Shown piece by piece: positions 58,341-64,000 of a DNA stretch of 64,000 nt. The notes under the pieces are model-generated. The model was not told the origin of the DNA and searched no databases. It worked only from the letters and a program-made list of their open reading frames with translations. The translations under genes were made by a program, and so were the position numbers. Source of the stretch: Hyperoplus lanceolatus. Its lineage: Eukaryota > Chordata > Actinopteri > Uranoscopiformes > Ammodytidae. The stretch lies in contig CM049404.1 of the NCBI GenBank assembly GCA_026929865.2, forward strand, positions 3,040,001 through 3,104,000, in the 5' to 3' direction. Within the stretch, counting starts at the first letter, position 1, and each line of letters begins with the position of its first letter.

Positions 58341-60394
58341 CTATGATTACTTTATTAAGATAGGCCTATATAGTAACAAAGTCCTCTGTCCTTGGACCCC
58401 TAGCTCGACTGAGCTAAAGAAAAAACCTTGATAGTAAATAATAAATGTGCAGATAGTAAAGAGGATATAATGAATGATCACTTCTAGTGTTTTGTGTACT
58501 GTGTGATACATTTGTCAGATTGTTCCTGTTTCACCTTTTACTTTGAAGTGTCAATCATCATCAATTACCACATATTCACAACAACACAGTATACAGTATT
58601 TTGACTGATTGAGATATAAGAGCCAAATCAATATTAAATGATACCTAACCATTTATTGAGGCAAAACATAACAATACATCAAATTACAGCTGCGAGCAGT
58701 GATGACCAGGCCCTCGCACCGCCGCAGCTCAAATAAGCCCGGCTTATCTTCCTTAGCCTGGCTAATTTTCAGGTAATTCAGTTGCATAAAGCAAGCTCGA
58801 CATAGTACAAGCTCAGTCACTGTGGACATTTACATTGGCAAACTAGCCTGGTCAGGGGGCAGGCTAGTTCTCAGAATAAGCGTGAGTTGCAGCTCAAACA
58901 GAGTTCCTGTGATACTGATCCAATAGGAAACAAATGCCTTAACCACACTTTCTGGAGTATTGCCATATTATTGGACTTTATTAACCCATATGTTGAACAA
59001 AATCCCATCATAAATCATTTTACAGCAGTTGCTTCTGACCGAGTCATTTGATGGGAGAGAGACTTTCTATGAGCGCTGATGAGTCCAACACCGGGACTGT
59101 TAACAACACTGACAAAATCACTCCGTTCACATAAGAGCTGCACCTGTGTTAACTGTGTATGTGACTCAGGTTGGCTACCACACACACACAGTGTGCGGTA
59201 GTCATTCACGTTACTAAAGATAGAAATAATGTGTGGAAAACTAAGGCTGCTGGATAATAATAGCGAAGCGATCCGGGCGTAGCCTAGCTTTTCCACTTCA
59301 ATGTATAACTTCCCCTGGGGCAGAAATACACTTATAATCTCTTGAAAATGAAGTGTTTGGTGATATTTACGGGACATCGGGCCGCCGTGGTTAATGATAC
59401 CAGAGTAAATGTAACCAATAAACAGAATTTACTCAGGGTTGTGATAGCAGTTTACTATCGATCCAGATTTTATTCAACAATTGCTGGACTGAAATGCATC
59501 TTACTTTGTCCTAATGGAAACCAGGAAAACCATGTAACAGTTTACTTTAAATCACATAGAAATGCAATTATATTTTGGTAAACCCAAAAATTAAATATAT
59601 TTCCCCTTTTTAGGAAGTTAACCCAAATACTTAAATGTCTAAACAACAACCTGTTATTCAGTATAAAAATACCTGACAGAATGTTACTCGTCCTCTTTAA
59701 TTAAATGTCTCTTTCTCAGTCCATGAAAACAAAATGAATACCGAGCGGTCTTCTATCTCTCAGTCCATGGAATAAACAAAAGAAATACCGAGCGGTCTTC
59801 TTATCCAAAAATAGAATAAATCTTGAAGTGTCCTTATATTGTCTTTAGCAACAAGAAAAAGTAATAAAATAAAGTGCTGGCCAGCAATAATATTATAGAG
59901 CTCTACGTGTGGTGGTTGAATTAGTTTTGCCTGCAATCCTCGGAGATATTCAGAAGATGGCGACGGCTCCTCACACAACACAGTCTCACTCCGAACGCGT
60001 CGCAAAGCTCCGCTTGGTCAGGGGCTTTTGGCGTCAGCTGCTATCGCAAAAGGGTACCCGTGTGCCTCTTCATTCCACGCAGGGGGGTTTTCAACTCATT
60101 TCAATGTAACCCCTCCGCGGCATATATGAAGCCCAGGGAACGTGCATATTAACCTGATGGCATTTTATAGAGACGCTATGAGCATTCATCCCATTGGCTA
60201 ACGGACGAACCGACGGCTGCACATAGAGATTACTTAAAGCATTCATCCCATTGGCTAAAGGAGCACCTGAAATCATGAAGTATTCTCTTCACTGTCAGTG
60301 TTTACATTAACGGTGATTTAACAGTGACATCTGTGACATTAGCCTACTAAACACAACTGGACTGCCCGTTACCAGAGCGACCATTCAGCTTTAT
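58341..60394. other. Intergenic, repeat-like, unassigned
   Basis: It contains 'ttacagctgcgagcagtgat' near 58684, a phrase common in fish repeats; a short tandem duplication around 'gaataccgagcggtcttcta' (59717-59803); and a twice-occurring 'gcattcatcccattggctaa' (60181, 60239). A 50-codon frame at 59957 is discussed under findings. No firm gene. Confidence 0.35.
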
Positions 60395-60404
60395 AATAAT
60401 AATA

Positions 60405-60455
<51 letters not shown>

Positions 60456-60470
60456 TAATAATAATAATAA
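60395..60470 (+). repeat. (AAT)n microsatellite
   Basis: About 25 near-perfect trinucleotide units. Confidence 0.95.
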
Positions 60471-61240
60471 GGCTGCATTTCTCGCACTCAAAGTGCTATA
60501 CTACATAGCTTCAGGGCCTGTGTCCAAGTGGTGTTTATTTTATTTTTTTATCGGTTGGAACTAACACTGTCTGTGCTCGGAAGCGGCGGGGGCATGCGTG
60601 TGTGCAATGGGAGAGAGAACGCTTTGTGTGGAGAGAAAAAAAAGAGGCATGGGAAATCGCCAAAGCCAATAGGCTAATGCATAGCCTCGGCTCATTAAAG
60701 GTTGAAAATCACAGAATTACACAACATGTAGGCTAGCCTATGGCTTAAGGCTATGGACATCATTATGGAAACGATTGTTTTTTTGATCAGTGTTGGGTGA
60801 CAGAGCTGCCAAGTCTCACCCTTTTGGCCGTGAGACACACTCATATCAACCAGTTCACACGCTAGCCTACAACTCAAATTTCTCACGCGGAGAAGTTAAT
60901 CCCCAAAATAAGGATTGTTTTGCGGGACTTTTATTTTGAGTCTTATATTGAAAAGGTAACGGACATGAGTTCCGTGACATCCTCTTTCTGCACGCACGTT
61001 TAAGTGATACTTTGGTGTGCACGGGCAGTCGAAGCGGCGAGTATCCTTTCCTTATATGTCCATGCCTGCAATAGGTTACCTGAAATATGCAAAATTTCTC
61101 AACACAACTGCACCAGCGTGTCCTTGTTATTTACACAATATGTATGGATTAATGCTATGGACAAAAGTTGCTGGGTTTTGTGTTTTGATTCCGAGAAACT
61201 ATACATTTTTTAATCAGTTTTGATTAGCTAAGGGTCACTA
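60471..61240. other. Intergenic, upstream of the zinc-ribbon gene
   Basis: No feature recognised. Short frames at 61004-61223 match nothing I know. Confidence 0.4.
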
Positions 61241-61241
61241 C

Positions 61242-61480
61242 ACTACCCATAATCCCCAGCTGCCGTTGCTATAGAAACGACGTCGGACCCCCTTCGCTTG
61301 AAAAAAAAACAGTATAACACAATCTATTTAAAATGAAACAGAATGTGAATGTGAACTTATTAAAAATTAGCAATGATTAAAGTTCTGCTCGCTGTAAGCG
61401 AGTAAGTGATAGGTTACAGCTTTCGTCTCAAGCTCACCGATTGGATGTTACTCGCAGTGCACCTTGGGAATCGTAGTAGA
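61242..61480 (+). promoter_or_regulatory. Candidate promoter of the zinc-ribbon gene
   Basis: ACTACCCATAATCCC (61242-61256) and, inverted, TGGGAATCGTAGT (61465-61477) resemble the ZNF143/THAP11-type ACTACAATTCCCA site found at vertebrate TATA-less promoters. GTTGCTATAGAAAC (61265-61278) is close to the RFX X-box. CGATTGG (61437-61443) is an inverted CCAAT box, and GACGTCGG follows the X-box. The clustering just upstream of a splice donor is the evidence. The start point is not determined. Confidence 0.5.
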
Positions 61481-61518
61481 CGTGATTCTTGTCGGGACTC
61501 AGGATCCACAAATTCCAG
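61480..61518 (+). other. Candidate 5' untranslated exon of the zinc-ribbon gene
   Basis: Sequence ending 'cacaaattccag' followed by a consensus donor gtgagt (61519-61524). No ATG is in frame with the next exon. The 5' end is unknown, so the given start is nominal. The intron to 62634 contains a GA microsatellite (61623-61676) and otherwise AT-rich sequence. Confidence 0.4.
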
Positions 61519-61620
61519 GTGAGTTGTAAAAAATATTCAAATATGATTAACTCTCCTCATTTTAATATCGACAAAACTATAAGCTTATCTAAATTGAAAT
61601 CTCTCCAAGGAGCAGTTTGT

Positions 61621-61622
<2 letters not shown>

Positions 61623-61676
<54 letters not shown>
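61623..61676 (+). repeat. (GA)n microsatellite
   Basis: About 26 pure GA units in the proposed first intron. Confidence 0.97.
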
Positions 61677-61680
<4 letters not shown>

Positions 61681-62635
61681 AAACACTTCAATATAACTCA
61701 TTTGTATTAGTCCTCCTGGCTATATATTTCTTTTTTGCATCGTGTGTTCATTTCAAAACGTCTTGCTAGGTTAGCTGGCTCACTATCTTTGGTAAGATGT
61801 GGCCTAGTGGTAGTTAGTTACCCCCAAGTAACTTCACCAGAAAGGCAAGCATTGTTGAAGTGTACTTGTTAGTTACATCTCCTATCTTAAAATAAAATAA
61901 AGAAGGGCAATATAAGGTGTGTATTATGCTTCTGTTATACAGTCTATGGTATTAAGCAATCACTTCAAAGACATTTTTTCTCCCATCTAGCAAAATAGAC
62001 ATTTCATACAAATCTTAATAAGTAGTGTTTGCAATCTCATTTTAAACTGATTTGAAAGAGATGCATACAATCTACAGAATATGCTATTTTTTCATTGTTC
62101 TGAATGTTGTGTATAACTCTCTTAATGGTCTTTCTGTTGATAAATTATTATATGTATACATAGTACAAATGCTTTGCCATCTATTATGTATTAAATAATG
62201 TCGCTCATAAGTAGTTAGTACTACCCATATATTTTACCATAAGCTGTCTTTAACAAGAAATGCCTTATTTAAACAATCTGATGTCCATCTGTGAAAGTCA
62301 TTTTAAGTAAGTTTAAGTTCACATAAGATTGCTTATTCACCTAATGTCGTCTTCTTTAGTTCAAGAAAAATTAACTAAGTTCTGGTTGTAATTGTTCATT
62401 TTACCATGCATAACCCAAATTGTCCTTTGAATTTGAATACACTGTATAACCAGTAGAATTCCCACATAGTCATGTGTTGACAATGACCTAATATCATATC
62501 TTATTTCTCTCCAAATGCAATATCACTAATATGCATGAATTAATTCATACATTATATGTGTGAATTTGATAATGTTATCAACGGAAATTAAATATATCTA
62601 AGATTAACCCTGTATGTTTCACTATCATTTGCAGA

Positions 62636-63925
62636 ATGACAAAGCCTAAACAGAAGTCATGCCCCTCATGCCAGGCCCCAAATGCCCTTGGGAGGAAGAC
62701 ATGTGTGAAGTGTCTCCTCTCCCTTCCCCTGAAGAAGAAGCTGCCTCACAATACCAAGATGGGCAGCTGGGCATCATCCACTAAGGCCAATAGAAATGGT
62801 GCCAGGGCTGTAAATTCTGCCCAGCTGTCTGTGAGTTTAAATTACTGTAATTCAACAAAGATTTTGGCCTCTGAGTCAATTACATAATATTTGTATTTGT
62901 CAATTTGTCTTCCTTTTAGGCAAAGTGAAACCACCATAAATGCCGTAACAAACCATGACTTTCATCATTGATCAATATTCCTGATACACTGATCACCTGA
63001 TACCGGATCACTTAATGACATAATAGGATGCCTCTTTAAAAAACATGAGAACAACTCATTTAAAATTATCCATAATTTGTTCTAATTAAACCAAAAATTA
63101 AACAGCTGCCTTTTACAAAGTGGACAAATACCCCCACCTTTGTTCATGACTATGCCGCCACATGCAGCTTCACATATTTTTTGGTGTCCTGATCATCTGC
63201 TCAGGAAGGCATATTCGGGTTATCTTTCATCACTCTGCCTATGTGTGCGCACAAATGTGTGTATGTGGCGGGCCTGCAGGGCTGCCGGGCCGCTTACAGA
63301 CACACACACACACACTTACTGAGCGGGTCAGACAGAGTATGCAAACCATTTTTTCTCATCTCTTAATAGAATGTGTTTTCTGTGATTTGAAATTAATGAC
63401 TGCATCTCCAGAACACATTTCAATCATTTTCAAAACTTATTTAAAAAAAATAAAAAATTCCTAAACAGTTATGATTTTCTAACCGGTGACACGTGCACAC
63501 CCCTAATTTTGACAGACAGCACAAAGTTAAGCTACTAATAAGCAAAGAGTAAGTTAACATGATTTGCCAATTAAGTGAAGTAAAAGATCTTGAGCTGATT
63601 ATCCTCGTCTGTAAATGCCAATACTTGTGTTATGCTAATTTGTTAAGCAAAGGTGTAAATGCATACATTGTCTTCACTGTATTTCCTGCAGGTCTTAAAA
63701 TTAAATGCCCTTGGTCGGACTCCCCTGCTCTTCCTCAGAGATCCTGGCCGGAAAGGAGCACTGGTAGGGGACATGATCCACTTCATCCCCACTGATGACC
63801 CCATAGTGAAGAGTATTCTGGACAAAATGAGCATATGCTACGAGCTCCTCATTAAAAGTCAGATCATCCTTGTTAAAGATACATATATTATACAGTTGAG
63901 GACAACATTATTAGCCCCCCTATGA
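62636..63925 (+). CDS. Small zinc-ribbon protein, function unknown (two exons)
   Basis: Exon 62636-62830 follows a good acceptor (catttgcag, A at 62635) with ATG at its second base, and ends TCT/gtgagt in phase 0. Exon from 63692 follows tttcctgcag, also phase 0. The join gives about 143 residues. MTKPKQKSCPSCQAPNALGR then KTCVKC is a CxxC-(9)-CxxC zinc ribbon (residues 9-25). A basic stretch LPLKKKLP follows, then a conserved-looking VLKLNALGRTPLLFLRDPGR and a helix around DPIVKSILDKMSICYELLIK. The last part (from about 63885, 'atacagttgaggacaacatt') looks like a fish transposon end, so the stop at 63923-63925 may be repeat-derived, or a further exon may lie beyond the window. I recall similar uncharacterised fish proteins but cannot name a function. 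It could be a domesticated or transposon-encoded gene. Confidence 0.5.
62831..63691 (+). other. Intron of the zinc-ribbon gene
   Basis: GT-AG intron of 861 bp. AT-rich, with a short CA run (63301-63314). Nothing else is recognised. Confidence 0.5.
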
Positions 63926-64000
63926 AAATTTAATTTTTTTATTAGGAAGTTAGCTGCAGGCCTGCAGGGTACCAGTCAAAAGCAGTGGCTTCCGAGCCAC
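63888..64000. mobile_element. Left end of a DNA transposon (cut by window edge)
   Basis: 'tacagttgaggacaacatta' and 'ttagcccccctatgaaaatt' match, from memory, the terminus of a common fish DNA element ('cagttgaggtcaaaattattagcccccc'). Only about 110 bp are visible. Confidence 0.5.

Noticed and set aside
58684-58740. A small conserved RNA at 'agctgcgagcagtgatgacc'
   Set aside because: This phrase is a recurrent fish repeat terminus as far as I recall. I see no second end and no conserved structure.
60181-60260. Paired CCAAT-like direct repeats as a promoter
   Set aside because: The duplicated 20-mer lies in unassigned repeat-like sequence with no exon or start site nearby.

Overview
The window looks like nuclear DNA from a ray-finned (teleost) fish. 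It has compact introns with consensus GT-AG borders, very many dinucleotide microsatellites, tRNA-derived SINEs, Tc1/mariner, hAT and TTAA-flanked transposons, L2/Rex-like LINE pieces and a DIRS-type retroelement. Nothing bacterial (operons, Shine-Dalgarno sites, CRISPR) is present.

Layout. (1) 1-33385, + strand: the last 12 coding exons of a class A plexin, most like plexin-A1. The exons join with matching phases into 1653 nt (550 codons plus stop) and encode most of the cytoplasmic side: the split Ras/Rap GAP domain, the Rho-GTPase-binding domain between its halves, and the C-terminus. Upstream exons lie outside the window. (2) 33386 to about 41640: probable long 3' UTR, ending at an ATTAAA signal that follows a Pumilio-type TGTAAATA site. 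A Tc1-like transposon, itself broken by a hAT element, has inserted in this UTR. (3) About 41.7-61.2 kb: intergenic DNA built almost entirely of interspersed repeats: hAT elements, TTAA-flanked elements, MITE families shared with the plexin introns, a second Tc1-like copy on the - strand, LINE reverse-transcriptase remnants, a PIF/Harbinger transposase remnant and a THAP-like exon fragment. (4) About 61.2 kb to the right edge, + strand: a promoter-like block (two ACTAC-ATTCCC-type sites, an RFX-like X-box, a reverse CCAAT box), a candidate untranslated first exon, and two coding exons of a small protein with a CxxC...CxxC zinc ribbon. I do not know its function.

The last plexin intron (24620-33289) carries the deepest nesting. 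An old dispersed repeat was split by a DIRS-like element with inverted terminal repeats; that was split by a MITE-like element; and that in turn by a short LTR retrotransposon with nearly identical LTRs. A patch of long C and A runs at 28.06-28.45 kb looks like poor assembly.

The coding content is two genes: one well supported (plexin A) and one tentative (zinc ribbon). All other long open frames are repeat-derived or frame shadows. I found no convincing new biological system. The best leads are the zinc-ribbon gene, the repeat family placed just upstream of three plexin exons, and the transposon-loaded 3' UTR.
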